NCBI GenBank assembly: GCA_035542575.1
Contig: DATKLE010000101.1
Coordinates: 3,293-67,292 of the forward strand
Length of the DNA: 64,000 nucleotides
DNA from: JAIQET01 sp035542575
Lineage (GTDB): Bacteria; Acidobacteriota; Terriglobia; Terriglobales; Acidobacteriaceae
Reading direction: 5' to 3'
Shown here: piece by piece, positions 1 through 8,236 of the stretch
Position numbering within the stretch: position 1 is the first letter of the stretch
Layout of the letters: the number at the start of each line of letters is the position of its first letter
Program-made: the position numbers and the translations under genes
Notes under the pieces: model-generated
Seen by the model: only the letters and a program-made list of their open reading frames with translations
Database searches by the model: none
Told to the model about the DNA's origin: nothing

Positions 1-552
1 CATTCGTCCGCCCGCGCGCTCACCGATGCCCCGCGCAACATGACCGATGACATGTTGCGGGCGATGGCCAAGAATGGCGGTGTAGTGCAGGTGAATTTTT
101 TCAGCGGCTTCGATGACGAGAACTACTGGAAGGCGGCACAAGCCCAGAGAAAAGAGGTAGATGCCGCCGTCAAGACATACCTCGAGCAACAAAAAGCCGC
201 GGGCCGCCAGCCGAGCTACATCGAGGTGGACCGCATCGAGCGGGAATGGGCCGCCAAAATCCCTCGGCCGCCCCTGAAGTCGCTCATTGACCACATTGAC
301 CACATTGCCAAGGTCGCAGGCGTGGACCACGTCGGGCTGGGTTCAGACTTTGATGGCGTAAGCGGCGCGACCCCGCAGGGTATCGATTCCGCCGCTGATC
401 TACCGAAAATCACCCAAGCCCTGCTGGATCGTGGCTACAGCGCCGACGATATCCGCAAAATCCTCGGCGGAAACACGCTCCGTGTGTTTCGCGAAGTGGA
501 GCGGGTCAGCCGGGAAATGCAGGCCTCCGGGCGTGCCCCGGCCACCCGCTGA
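1..552 (+). CDS. Membrane dipeptidase (peptidase family M19), 3' part only
   Basis: The reading frame is open from the first base and runs 183 codons to a TGA, so the N-terminal half lies outside the window. The first residues read HSSAR, a conserved block of renal-dipeptidase-like zinc peptidases. Further on, the segment VGLGSDFDGV matches the family's C-terminal active-site block. M19 enzymes hydrolyse dipeptides, including some with a D-residue or dehydropeptides, using two zinc ions; bacterial members are cytoplasmic or exported, which cannot be judged here because the start is missing. The end is complete, finishing with a basic, Ala-rich tail. The next gene starts 55 bases downstream on the same strand. 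Confidence 0.88.
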   Translation, partial: HSSARALTDAPRNMTDDMLRAMAKNGGVVQVNFFSGFDDENYWKAAQAQRKEVDAAVKTYLEQQKAAGRQPSYIEVDRIEREWAAKIPRPPLKSLIDHIDHIAKVAGVDHVGLGSDFDGVSGATPQGIDSAADLPKITQALLDRGYSADDIRKILGGNTLRVFREVERVSREMQASGRAPATR

Positions 553-607
553 ACCGCGCTTTGTCGTACAATTTGCTATCGCATATTGAAAACTCAAGGA
601 GCTGCTC

Positions 608-1186
608 ATGCGCAGATTCGCCGTGATTGCGTTGCTGTGCCTGTTTTCCCTCCCGCTGTGGTCGCAGACCGCCATCATTGACACCACCGCCGGCAAGATG
701 ACCTGCAAGCTGTTCCCGGATAAGGCGCCGATCGGCGTCGCCAACTTCATCGGCCTGGCCGAAGGCACCAAGGATTGGACCAACCCCGTTACGCATGCCA
801 AGAAGCACGGCGTGCCGCTGTACGACGGCACGATCTTTCACCGCGTCATCCCGAACTTCATGATTCAGGGTGGCGATCCGGCAGGCAATGGCAGCGGTGA
901 TCCTGGCTATGCTTTTAAGAACGAGACCTCGCCGGACTTGAAATTCGATCGCCCGGGACGGCTCGCTTATGCCAACGCCGGGCCGGATACTAACGGCTCG
1001 CAGTTTTTCATTACTGAGGTCCCCTATCCCAGCCTGAATGGCGGATACACGATCTTCGGTCAGTGTGACAGCGCCAGTGTGAACCTGGTGAAGCAGATCG
1101 CGCGCATGGGGCGCGATTCCAACGATCGCCCCTACAAGCCGGTCAAGATCAATCACATCACGATTGAGAAGGCGGCGGCCAAATAG
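608..1186 (+). CDS. Exported cyclophilin-type peptidyl-prolyl isomerase
   Basis: This 192-residue protein has a cleavable signal peptide (basic MRR, hydrophobic stretch, cleavage near LWSQ-TA at about residue 20) followed by one complete cyclophilin domain. Typical cyclophilin blocks are visible: FHRVIPNFMIQGGD, with the catalytic Arg in the FHR motif, and ANAGPDTNGSQFFIT. It should catalyse proline cis-trans isomerisation of proteins in the periplasm. A start at ATG 608 is supported by the preceding AAGGAG and the signal peptide. It sits 62 bases before a second, leaderless cyclophilin of similar sequence, so the two look like a duplicated pair serving two compartments. Confidence 0.93.
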   Translation: MRRFAVIALLCLFSLPLWSQTAIIDTTAGKMTCKLFPDKAPIGVANFIGLAEGTKDWTNPVTHAKKHGVPLYDGTIFHRVIPNFMIQGGDPAGNGSGDPGYAFKNETSPDLKFDRPGRLAYANAGPDTNGSQFFITEVPYPSLNGGYTIFGQCDSASVNLVKQIARMGRDSNDRPYKPVKINHITIEKAAAK

Positions 1187-1248
1187 AACCGCGCCTCTCT
1201 GTCGTAGGGCTTCTCGGCCCGGGTCACCAACTTTGAAAGGATTCTCCT

Positions 1249-1776
1249 ATGCCCCGTCAACCCGGCATGTACGCAACTTTTAACACCTCCGAAGGCACCA
1301 TCGTCTGTCGCCTGTTCGAAAAGGATGCGCCGAAGACTGTGCAGAACTTCACCGATCTGGCTGAAGGCAAGCGCGAGTGGACTCATCCGGTCAGCCGCAA
1401 GAAGAGCAAAGATCGCCTCTACGACGGCACCATCTTCCACCGGGTCATTCCCAATTTCATGATTCAGGGCGGCGACCCGGCAGGCAACGGCATGGGCGGC
1501 CCCGGCTACCAGTTCGAGGATGAAACCAAGGGCTCACCCCACAAGTTCGACAAGCCGGGCAAGCTCGCCATGGCTAACGCCGGCCCCAACACCAATGGCT
1601 CGCAATTTTTCATTACCGTAGCGCCCACCACCTGGCTGACCGGCAATCACACCATCTTCGGAGAAGTTGTCGAAGGCCAGGACGTGGTGGACAAGATCAC
1701 CGCAGTACCGCGCAACCGGCAGGACCGGCCGAACAAGGACGTGGTGCTGCAGTCGGTGATGATTGAGCGGGGGTAG
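1249..1776 (+). CDS. Cytosolic cyclophilin-type peptidyl-prolyl isomerase
   Basis: This is a 175-residue cyclophilin with no signal peptide. It carries the same FHRVIPNFMIQGGD and ANAGPNTNGSQFFIT blocks as its upstream neighbour. The catalytic Arg, the Phe/Gln substrate pocket and the closing EVVEGQDVVDKI strand are all present, so the protein looks complete and active. The start ATG follows AAAGGA with good spacing. It shares strand and probably transcript with the exported copy, giving one isomerase for each compartment. Gene end and the convergent toxin gene are separated by only three bases. Confidence 0.93.
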   Translation: MPRQPGMYATFNTSEGTIVCRLFEKDAPKTVQNFTDLAEGKREWTHPVSRKKSKDRLYDGTIFHRVIPNFMIQGGDPAGNGMGGPGYQFEDETKGSPHKFDKPGKLAMANAGPNTNGSQFFITVAPTTWLTGNHTIFGEVVEGQDVVDKITAVPRNRQDRPNKDVVLQSVMIERG

Positions 1777-1779
1777 GGA

Positions 1780-2175
1780 TCAAGCGTTCGCAAGAACCTG
1801 AATTCCGTGTGCACGGATCAGGTTGCGGTCGGCGGTCACCAGGGTTAAATCGAAAACCTTGGCTGATGCCACGAGAAACAAGTCTGCGGGATCAGAGTGC
1901 GGCAAAGTCACTGTCGGCAGCGCGCGTGCAACATCAAAGGTCAGGGGGGCTTCGGTCAGCGGAATCATACTCAACGCATCGGCGAGCCAGGTCGCAAAAA
2001 CACCGGAAGTTCTGATTCGCCCCTTTTGACAGAGCAGGAGCGCTTCCCAGATGCTGATGGGCGACAGCCAAAGTTGGTTCTCACGATCGTCCAATTCCTT
2101 AGCCACGCGCCGCGAGAGGCGGTGCGGCTCAGCGATACTCCAAAGCCAAATGTGAGTATCCAGGAGTAATTTCAC
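1780..2175 (-). CDS. PIN-domain ribonuclease toxin (VapC family)
   Basis: This 131-residue protein begins VKLLLDTHIWLW, the classic PIN-domain start with the first acidic metal ligand in the LDTH motif. Later acidic positions sit in SPISIWEALLL, in HSDPADLFLVASA and in LVTADRNL, giving the usual Mg-binding cluster of a VapC toxin. The chosen GTG start at 2175 overlaps the antitoxin stop codon as GTGA, the standard coupling for this type of module; longer in-frame starts would run deep into the antitoxin gene. It is expected to cut RNA and to be held inactive by the upstream-encoded antitoxin. Confidence 0.87.
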   Translation of the reverse strand: MKLLLDTHIWLWSIAEPHRLSRRVAKELDDRENQLWLSPISIWEALLLCQKGRIRTSGVFATWLADALSMIPLTEAPLTFDVARALPTVTLPHSDPADLFLVASAKVFDLTLVTADRNLIRAHGIQVLANA

Positions 2176-2414
2176 TCTCGCCACGCTTCCCAGTCGTCGA
2201 GGCTCCCCGTAGGACCGACAATGTCTCCGAGAATCTGTATGGTTCCGGCCATGCATCCCAGCCAACTCTTGGGGCGCTGCTCAGGGGCAGGAGGGATTAC
2301 TTCGGCCACAGGGCGACCGAACCGCGTAACCCTAATCGGTTTGCGTGTCTTGCGAACCTCTTCCAGAATGCCCAGGCACTTCGCCTTGAACTCGGAAATG
2401 GCGATCTCCTTCAT
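2172..2414 (-). CDS. Antitoxin of the Phd/YefM type
   Basis: This 80-residue protein starts MKEIAISEFKAKCLGILEEV and continues with IRVTRFGRPVAEVIPP, the fold and motif pattern of Phd/YefM antitoxins: an N-terminal DNA-binding part and a C-terminal tail that binds the toxin. The C-terminal end has several Trp and Asp residues (SLDDWEAWRE) that probably dock into the PIN toxin. Its stop overlaps the toxin's GTG start by four bases, so translation is coupled. A strong promoter with repeated operator-like boxes lies directly before the ATG, suggesting autoregulation. Confidence 0.86.
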   Translation of the reverse strand: MKEIAISEFKAKCLGILEEVRKTRKPIRVTRFGRPVAEVIPPAPEQRPKSWLGCMAGTIQILGDIVGPTGSLDDWEAWRE

Positions 2415-2420
2415 AGCAAC

Positions 2421-2450
2421 TTTATACCATGGTCAATGACTATGGTCAAT
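2421..2450 (-). promoter_or_regulatory. Promoter and direct-repeat operator of the first toxin-antitoxin module
   Basis: Read on the minus strand there is a TTGACC -35 box (2449-2444), a spacer of exactly 17 bases, and a TATAAA -10 box (2426-2421). A nine-base direct repeat, ATGGTCAAT on the plus strand (2429-2437 and 2442-2450), covers the -35 box and spacer at a 13-base period. It is a plausible antitoxin operator. The antitoxin ATG lies at 2414, about seven bases after the -10 box, so the transcript is probably leaderless. Confidence 0.7.
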
Positions 2451-2515
2451 CTCCGACCAACGTTCGCGTCCCTGGTGTTGTCGGTGGTATCAAAGGCGCA
2501 GTGCACGCCACTCCT

Positions 2516-3442
2516 TCACACTCCAATCACTGTTACCAACTCCTTCACCGCCTCCGCGCTCCGATTCAGCGCCGCCTGTTCTTCGTGGGTGAGCTTGATT
2601 TCGATGATCTGCTCGATCCCCTTCGCGCCCAACTTCACCGGCACCCCCACAAACAATCCCTTGATTCCATACTCGCCTTCGAGATAGGCGGCGCAAGGGA
2701 GAATCTTCTTTTTGTCTTTGAGGATAGCTTCGACCATCTCGGTTACGGCTGCCGACGGGGCATAGTACGCGCTCCCGCTCTTGAGATACTTCACGATCTC
2801 GGCGCCGCCGTCACGCGTGCGCTGCACCAGGCGCTCGATGGTCGCCCCGTCCATCAGTTCCGTAATCGGAATGCCGGCTACGGTGGAGTAGCGGGGCAGG
2901 GGAACCATGGTGTCGCCGTGTCCGCCCAGAACAAACGCGGTCACGTTCTCCACGCTGACCTTCAGTTCTTCTGCGATAAAGGTGCGGAAGCGCGAGGAAT
3001 CGAGCACGCCCGCCATGCCCACCACGCGGTGGCGGGGGAATCCGCTCATCTTGTAGGCCGCCTGCGCCATCGCATCCAGCGGGTTCGACACGACGATCAG
3101 AATACTGTGGGGCGAGTGTTGCACTACCTTGCCCACCACATCTTTCATGATCTTGTGATTGATATTGAGCAGGTCGTCGCGGCTCATGCCGGGCTTGCGG
3201 GGAACCCCGGCTGTGATTACCACAATGTCGGAGTTGGCCGTATCGGCATAATCCTGGGTGCCCAGCACGTGCGAGTCACGCTTCTCGATGGGCATGGCCT
3301 CGAGCAGGTCAAGGCCCTTGCCTTGGGGAACGCCCTCGATGATGTCGATCAGGACGATGTCCCCCAATTCTTTGGACGCCATCCAGTGAGCCACCGTGGC
3401 TCCCACGTTCCCCGAACCAACAATGCTTACCTTATTGCGCAT
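2516..3442 (-). CDS. mdh: Malate dehydrogenase
   Basis: This 308-residue protein is of the LDH-like, class III malate dehydrogenase type that interconverts malate and oxaloacetate with NAD in the TCA cycle. The NAD-binding motif VGSGNVGATVAHWMA is at the N-terminus. ITAGVPRKPGMSRDDLL carries the substrate-binding Arg loop, VSNPLDAM follows, and GGHGDTMVPL holds the catalytic His near residue 175. Length matches the family. The ATG is preceded by AAAGGA at good spacing. It lies downstream of the NADP-isocitrate dehydrogenase gene on the same strand, separated by a repeat-rich 187-base spacer. Confidence 0.95.
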   Translation of the reverse strand: MRNKVSIVGSGNVGATVAHWMASKELGDIVLIDIIEGVPQGKGLDLLEAMPIEKRDSHVLGTQDYADTANSDIVVITAGVPRKPGMSRDDLLNINHKIMKDVVGKVVQHSPHSILIVVSNPLDAMAQAAYKMSGFPRHRVVGMAGVLDSSRFRTFIAEELKVSVENVTAFVLGGHGDTMVPLPRYSTVAGIPITELMDGATIERLVQRTRDGGAEIVKYLKSGSAYYAPSAAVTEMVEAILKDKKKILPCAAYLEGEYGIKGLFVGVPVKLGAKGIEQIIEIKLTHEEQAALNRSAEAVKELVTVIGV

Positions 3443-3521
3443 GAATGTCCTTTCTTCAACGGCGCTGCAAAACCTGCAATTCTAAACCCGCCGGGAGTCG
3501 CTACCGTGGCAAAAAGCCAAC

Positions 3522-3606
3522 CGCAAAGGACGCAAAGGACCCGCAAAGTGCGCAAAGATTGTCTTTGCGACCTTAGCGCTGCCCTGGCGTCCCTTGCGGT
3601 TACGGA
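3522..3606. repeat. CTTTGCG-word intergenic repeat
   Basis: The spacer between mdh and icd contains four copies of CGCAAAG followed by its inverse CTTTGCG. The core CGCAAAGA-TTG-TCTTTGCG (3551-3569) is a perfect eight-base hairpin. The same words recur near 36935-37020 and 38848-38880, always between genes, so this is a dispersed non-coding repeat family, not a gene remnant. Confidence 0.6.
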
Positions 3607-3629
3607 TCTCCGAACCTGGCGGCTCTTCC

Positions 3630-5054
3630 TTACACCGTGGCCAGTTCCGGCGCGGTCATGTTTTCGATGATGTAGCTGCCGAACTCGCTGGTCTTGACCT
3701 TGGTAGCGCCTTCCATCAGGCGCTCGAAGTCGTAGGTGACCTTCTTCTGCTCGATGGTGCGCTCCAGCCCTTGCTCGATCAGATCGGCCGCCTCGTTCCA
3801 TCCCAGGAAACGGAACATCATCACGCCGGAGAGAATCACCGAGCCGGGATTGATGACATCTTTGTCCGCGTACTTGGGCGCCGTGCCATGCGTGGCTTCG
3901 AAGCAGGCATAGCCGTCGCCGATGTTGGCTCCCGGCGCGATTCCCAGCCCGCCAATCTGTGCCGCGCAGGCGTCCGAGATGTAATCCCCGTTCAGGTTGG
4001 GCGTGGCCAGCACCGAGTACTCATCGGCGCGCGTCACCACCTGCTGGAAAATGGAATCGGCGATGCGGTCATTGATCATCAGCTTCTTCTTCCACGCGCC
4101 CTTGCCGTGCGTGGCGTAGATCTTGTCCAGCACATCCTTCACTTCCTTGTAAACCGACTGCTGGAACTCGTCGGTGGCAAATTCCAATCCCGGTTCGACC
4201 AGGTTCGCGTTCTGCTCGATGGTAAGGTTCGGGTTCTTGTCTTTGTTGTCGAGAATCCAGCTCTCGCGCTCGGTGACCACCTGGTCGCGGAACTCCTCGG
4301 TGGCCAGCTCATAGCCCCACTTGCGGAAGGCGCCTTCGGTGAATTTCTGAATGTTTCCTTTGTGCACCAGCGTGACCGATTTCTTGCCGTTCGCCAGCGC
4401 GAACTTGATCGCCATGCGCACCAGACGCTTGGTACCGGTCACGGAGATGGGCTTGATGCCGATGCCGGAATCCAGCCGAATCTGCTTCTTCCCGCCCTTC
4501 AGCATTTCTTTGTTCAGGAAGTCGATCAGCTTGGCGACTTCGGGCGTGCCCTGCTCCCACTCGATGCCGGCGTAAACATCCTCGGTGTTCTCGCGGTAGA
4601 TGACCACGTTCATGCGCTCGGGGTGCTTGACCGGCGACGGCGTGCCCTTGTAGTACTTCACCGGGCGAACGCAGGCATAGAGGTCGAGGATCTGGCGCAG
4701 CGCGACGTTCAGCGAGCGGATGCCGCCGCCGACGGGGGTCGTCAGCGGCCCCTTGATGGCCACGCGAAATTCCCGGATGGCGTTGACGCTGTCGTCCGGC
4801 AGCCAGGTGTTGAACTTCGCCATCGCCTTCTCCCCGGCGAAGATCTCGTACCAGGCCACATGGCGTTTGCCCTTGTAGGCCTTCTCCACCGCAGCGTCAA
4901 ACACGCGCACCGATGCCTTCCAGATGTCACGGCCCGTGCCATCCCCTTCGATGAAAGGAATGATCGGGTTGTCGGGCACCTGGTAGCGCCCCTCGCTGTA
5001 TGTGATCCGGGCGCCGTCCCTGGGCACCGGCACACCATTGTATGAAGCCGCCAT
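3630..5054 (-). CDS. icd: Isocitrate dehydrogenase, NADP-type
   Basis: This 474-residue protein oxidatively decarboxylates isocitrate to 2-oxoglutarate in the TCA cycle. It resembles the E. coli enzyme: IPFIEGDGTGRDIW at the N-terminus, GPLTTPVGGGIRSLNVALRQ with the isocitrate-binding Ser (phosphorylated by AceK in E. coli), NVVIYRENTEDVYAGIEW, and the Asp-rich metal site in NLNGDYISDACAAQIGG. ATG 5054 is preferred over the GTG immediately before it because GGAGG stands six bases upstream. A second, shorter NAD-type homologue lies at 24076-25119. No AceK gene is visible in the window. Confidence 0.94.
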   Translation of the reverse strand: MAASYNGVPVPRDGARITYSEGRYQVPDNPIIPFIEGDGTGRDIWKASVRVFDAAVEKAYKGKRHVAWYEIFAGEKAMAKFNTWLPDDSVNAIREFRVAIKGPLTTPVGGGIRSLNVALRQILDLYACVRPVKYYKGTPSPVKHPERMNVVIYRENTEDVYAGIEWEQGTPEVAKLIDFLNKEMLKGGKKQIRLDSGIGIKPISVTGTKRLVRMAIKFALANGKKSVTLVHKGNIQKFTEGAFRKWGYELATEEFRDQVVTERESWILDNKDKNPNLTIEQNANLVEPGLEFATDEFQQSVYKEVKDVLDKIYATHGKGAWKKKLMINDRIADSIFQQVVTRADEYSVLATPNLNGDYISDACAAQIGGLGIAPGANIGDGYACFEATHGTAPKYADKDVINPGSVILSGVMMFRFLGWNEAADLIEQGLERTIEQKKVTYDFERLMEGATKVKTSEFGSYIIENMTAPELATV

Positions 5055-5163
5055 CACTCACCTCCGAAGTTATGTGGGATTACGACAACAATTATACGGC
5101 GGGGGGATGACCACGGAAATATGACGAAGATCACAATGGGTTGTGACGTAGGAACCGAGGCCG

Positions 5164-8151
5164 TTAACCGCAACTCCCGTTGGCTTCGGCCAGCATTTTC
5201 CCGTAGATTTGCCGCACCCCGGCGCAGGCTTGGGTCAGCGCAGATTCCAGCCCCTGGGGGAAGTCCCGCCGCAGGATGCTCGAGGTCAGGTGTTCTGTGA
5301 CCAGGCGCGCGTGTTCCGTCCCCGGCAGCCACTTGCGCGCTCGCCCTTCCACCAAGCGCACCACGTGTTCCACCGTGCGCAGCAGTTCGGCAGCATGGTC
5401 CAGGGCTGCGGCATCAGACTTGTTCAACAGACCGGCAGCGCTGCAGCGCCAGAGCCGGTCCCGCAGGCTGCCTTGCTTGTTGGGCACCGCATGCCGGACC
5501 AGGAGATAGCTCGCCAGGAAGTCAATGTCGTAGACCGCGCCCGGGGAACTCTTGAAGCTCTTCTCGCCGGCCTCGGCGGTTTCCAGCTTGGCGCGCATCT
5601 CGCGCACCGCGGACAGAAAGCCAGGATCGGCAGCAAAGCGCTGGAACAGAATGCTTGTGGCCTGGAGCGCGCGCGCGGCCAGCTTTCGCGCGCCTGCCAC
5701 AAAGCGCAACTTGGTGTACATCAGCGCCTCCCAGGGCTGCGCCTCGCCGGCAAAATACCCCTCCAGCTGCGCCGGACTCACCAGCAGTTCGCCCTCGCCG
5801 CCACGCGGCCGCAAACGCGCGTCCACGGGAAAGACCGTGCCATCGCGCGTGTAAGCGGCGAGCGCCTGCACGAATTGCTCCGCCATTTTGCTCAAGGGAC
5901 GGCGGTCGAGATCCTCCTCGCACACGAACAGCACGTCGGCATCGGAGAGCACGTCGAACTCGCCGCTGCCCAACCGGCCCAAAGCCATCACCGCCAGACC
6001 GCTTGCGTCTCCGGCGATGCCGAGCGCGGCTATGATCGCATCTTCCGCCGCCGCTGTGGTCACCGCCAGCGACTCGTACACATCGCGCGACTCGGTAATG
6101 TCCCGCGCGCCAGAGGCAAAGATGCGATGGCGATAGTGCTGCCGCAACAACGCCAGCTTCTCCCCGTAGAGAAGCGGAGCGCTCGCGAGGTAGGCAAAGA
6201 CCGAATCCCCCAGCGCTGCGCCTCGCGCCGGCGTGTCGGCAAACAGGTAGCCGCTGCCGGCCCGGGCCCGCGCTTCGCCCAACTCGGCCAGGGTCGCGAT
6301 CTCCTCCGGATGCCGGATCAGAATGTCGGTGAGATAGTCGCTGGCCTCGAACAGCGCCAGCGCCCGGCGAACGGCTTGCGGATACCGCACCAGCGCCGCG
6401 TAGCGTTCAGAACTGGTAAGGGCCGCGCTGAAAAAGCGAAACAGGTTCTTGCGGGCCTGCGGACTAAGGTCAGGAGTGTCGGCGATCTCAAACAGGAACG
6501 GCGCATCCGCCGCCAGCCGTTCGAGGATCTGCTGGTTGGATTGCTCGGCGGTTCCCGCTTCCAGACTTTCGCGCAGCTGGAACTCCGCATCCGGACCTTC
6601 ATGATGCCGGCGCGTCTGCTGGTGATGGATGATACGGTGATAGATCTCCGCGACCGAAGCCATGCGCCAGCGAACCACCGTTGCCAGATCGCCGCGAGGC
6701 TGGTTCGTTGCATGGCCCTCCATGGCGCGCTGCAGCACCTGAAGCTCGTCGGCGTCCGCCGGCAAGCGATGCGTTTGCTGCCCTTGGCGCAACTGCAGGC
6801 GGTGCTCCAGATGGCGAAGAAATTCGTAGGCGCTGGTCAATTCGTGAAATTCGTGGCCGCTAATGTGCCGCTTGTCATGCAGCTTATGCAGGGAGAACAG
6901 GGTGCCGCCGGAGCGCAACCACGGCTCGGCGCCCCCGTACACGCGTTGCAGACATTGCACCAGGAACTCAATGTCGCGGATGCCCCCGCGATCCAGTTTC
7001 ACGTCGATGCTCCGGTCGGGATGCTCCAGGACCATTCGAAAGTAGCGCCGGGTCTGCATCCGCTCGCGCGCCTCGAGCGCGGTCTCAATGGCCGCGAAGT
7101 TGACCTGCTCGGTATACACGTGCGGCTGCACTGCGCGGATGAACTCCCGCGCCAGCCCAGGGTCTCCTGCCGAGTGCCGCACCTTAATCAGCGCCTGCCG
7201 CTCCCAGTCGTGAGCGCTGGTAGCGTAGTAGCGCAGGGCATGCTCCAGGCTGATGGCCAGCTCACCCTCGCTCCCTTGCGGGCGCAGGCGCATATCAATG
7301 CGGAACACCGCCCCTTCGCGGGTCATGCGCGAAAGAATCTCTGTGACCTGTTGCGCCAGGCGGATGAAGTACTCGCGGTTGGAAAGCGGCGCATCCGGCG
7401 CCTCCTGCCCGCTGCCGAAGATGTACATCAGGTCCACGTCGGAGCTGTAGTTCAGCTCGTTGCCGCCCAGCTTGCCCAGGGACAAGACCGCGAACGGCGT
7501 GCCCACGAGACGGCCTTCCAGGTCGAGATGCTGGGGCGTGCCGAAGCGCCGCTGGAGCTGCCGGTCGGCTTCGCGGACTGCTTCTTCAATCAGCACGTCG
7601 GCCAGGGCGGAGATCTCCGCCGTGGTCTCGGCCAGCGGGGCAATCTTCAGCACGTCGCGCAGCATGATGCGGACGTATTCTCGCCGCTTGAAACGCGCCA
7701 GCAACAGCGAAACATCCGTCTCGAAGGAGCGCGAGCGGAAGCGTGCCAGGCTCTCTTGGAACTCTTCGCGCGAGAAACTGCGGTCCAGATTCTTCTCCCG
7801 CAGGAAGGACTGCAGCAGGTCGAGATTCTGGATCAGGGTTTCCCCGAGAAAACGGCTGTGACCGAAAACCACAATGGCGTAATGCGCCAGGAAGTTGTGA
7901 CGGTCGAGCAGGCGAACGATCTCCGTGGAGGATTCGCTCACCAGGCGATCCAACAAAATCAGGGCAGAATCGGGATCGGGAGTCTCCGCCAGGAGAGCGG
8001 GTAGCGCCCCCGCCAGCGCTGGCGAGACCCGCTCCATGGCGCGGGCCAAGGCCCGTTTGGCGCCTTCCCGGTCTCGGAACGGGATGTTGGCCACCGCCGC
8101 AGCAACGTCCAGCGGCTGCCGGGAATTGGTTGGCGGTCTGGTTTGAGACAA
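5164..8151 (-). CDS. glnE: Glutamine synthetase adenylyltransferase/deadenylase
   Basis: This 995-residue protein has the two-nucleotidyltransferase layout of GlnE, which adds AMP to or removes AMP from glutamine synthetase according to PII and glutamine signals. The N-terminal (deadenylase) active site is around residues 225-243, LGKLGGNELNYSSDVDLMY. The C-terminal (adenylylase) site is around residues 720-740, GRLGSGEFDVLSDADVLFV. Both keep the GG/GS and DxD residues, so both should be active. The first codon is TTG; the family match begins some 20 residues in, so a slightly later start is possible. The target, glutamine synthetase, is encoded about 4 kb away with its modifiable tyrosine intact. 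Confidence 0.92.
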   Translation of the reverse strand: MSQTRPPTNSRQPLDVAAAVANIPFRDREGAKRALARAMERVSPALAGALPALLAETPDPDSALILLDRLVSESSTEIVRLLDRHNFLAHYAIVVFGHSRFLGETLIQNLDLLQSFLREKNLDRSFSREEFQESLARFRSRSFETDVSLLLARFKRREYVRIMLRDVLKIAPLAETTAEISALADVLIEEAVREADRQLQRRFGTPQHLDLEGRLVGTPFAVLSLGKLGGNELNYSSDVDLMYIFGSGQEAPDAPLSNREYFIRLAQQVTEILSRMTREGAVFRIDMRLRPQGSEGELAISLEHALRYYATSAHDWERQALIKVRHSAGDPGLAREFIRAVQPHVYTEQVNFAAIETALEARERMQTRRYFRMVLEHPDRSIDVKLDRGGIRDIEFLVQCLQRVYGGAEPWLRSGGTLFSLHKLHDKRHISGHEFHELTSAYEFLRHLEHRLQLRQGQQTHRLPADADELQVLQRAMEGHATNQPRGDLATVVRWRMASVAEIYHRIIHHQQTRRHHEGPDAEFQLRESLEAGTAEQSNQQILERLAADAPFLFEIADTPDLSPQARKNLFRFFSAALTSSERYAALVRYPQAVRRALALFEASDYLTDILIRHPEEIATLAELGEARARAGSGYLFADTPARGAALGDSVFAYLASAPLLYGEKLALLRQHYRHRIFASGARDITESRDVYESLAVTTAAAEDAIIAALGIAGDASGLAVMALGRLGSGEFDVLSDADVLFVCEEDLDRRPLSKMAEQFVQALAAYTRDGTVFPVDARLRPRGGEGELLVSPAQLEGYFAGEAQPWEALMYTKLRFVAGARKLAARALQATSILFQRFAADPGFLSAVREMRAKLETAEAGEKSFKSSPGAVYDIDFLASYLLVRHAVPNKQGSLRDRLWRCSAAGLLNKSDAAALDHAAELLRTVEHVVRLVEGRARKWLPGTEHARLVTEHLTSSILRRDFPQGLESALTQACAGVRQIYGKMLAEANGSCG

Positions 8152-8203
8152 GGCGCTGGGCTCGAATTTTCAGCATAGCATGGCCCCGCGGTAACCATGT
8201 GCC

Positions 8204-8229
8204 GCTCCGGCTCCGCTAGAGCCGGGAGC
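8204..8229 (-). terminator. Possible hairpin terminator after the M13 peptidase gene
   Basis: GCTCCGGCTC and GAGCCGGGAGC form a stem of about ten pairs with one bulged base and a five-base loop, just beyond the stop codon of the M13 peptidase gene. There is no T-tract on the minus strand, so it may be a Rho-dependent pause or a REP-like hairpin and not an intrinsic terminator. Confidence 0.3.
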
Positions 8230-8236
8230 CCTATCA

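Noticed and set aside
2429..3670. 413-codon plus-strand frame across mdh
   Set aside because: It is the antisense shadow of malate dehydrogenase; the mdh frame has clear family motifs.
5209..8004. 931-codon plus-strand frame opposite glnE
   Set aside because: Long antisense open frames are normal in GC-rich genes; the His/Gln/Arg-rich product has no recognisable domain, while the minus strand encodes GlnE.
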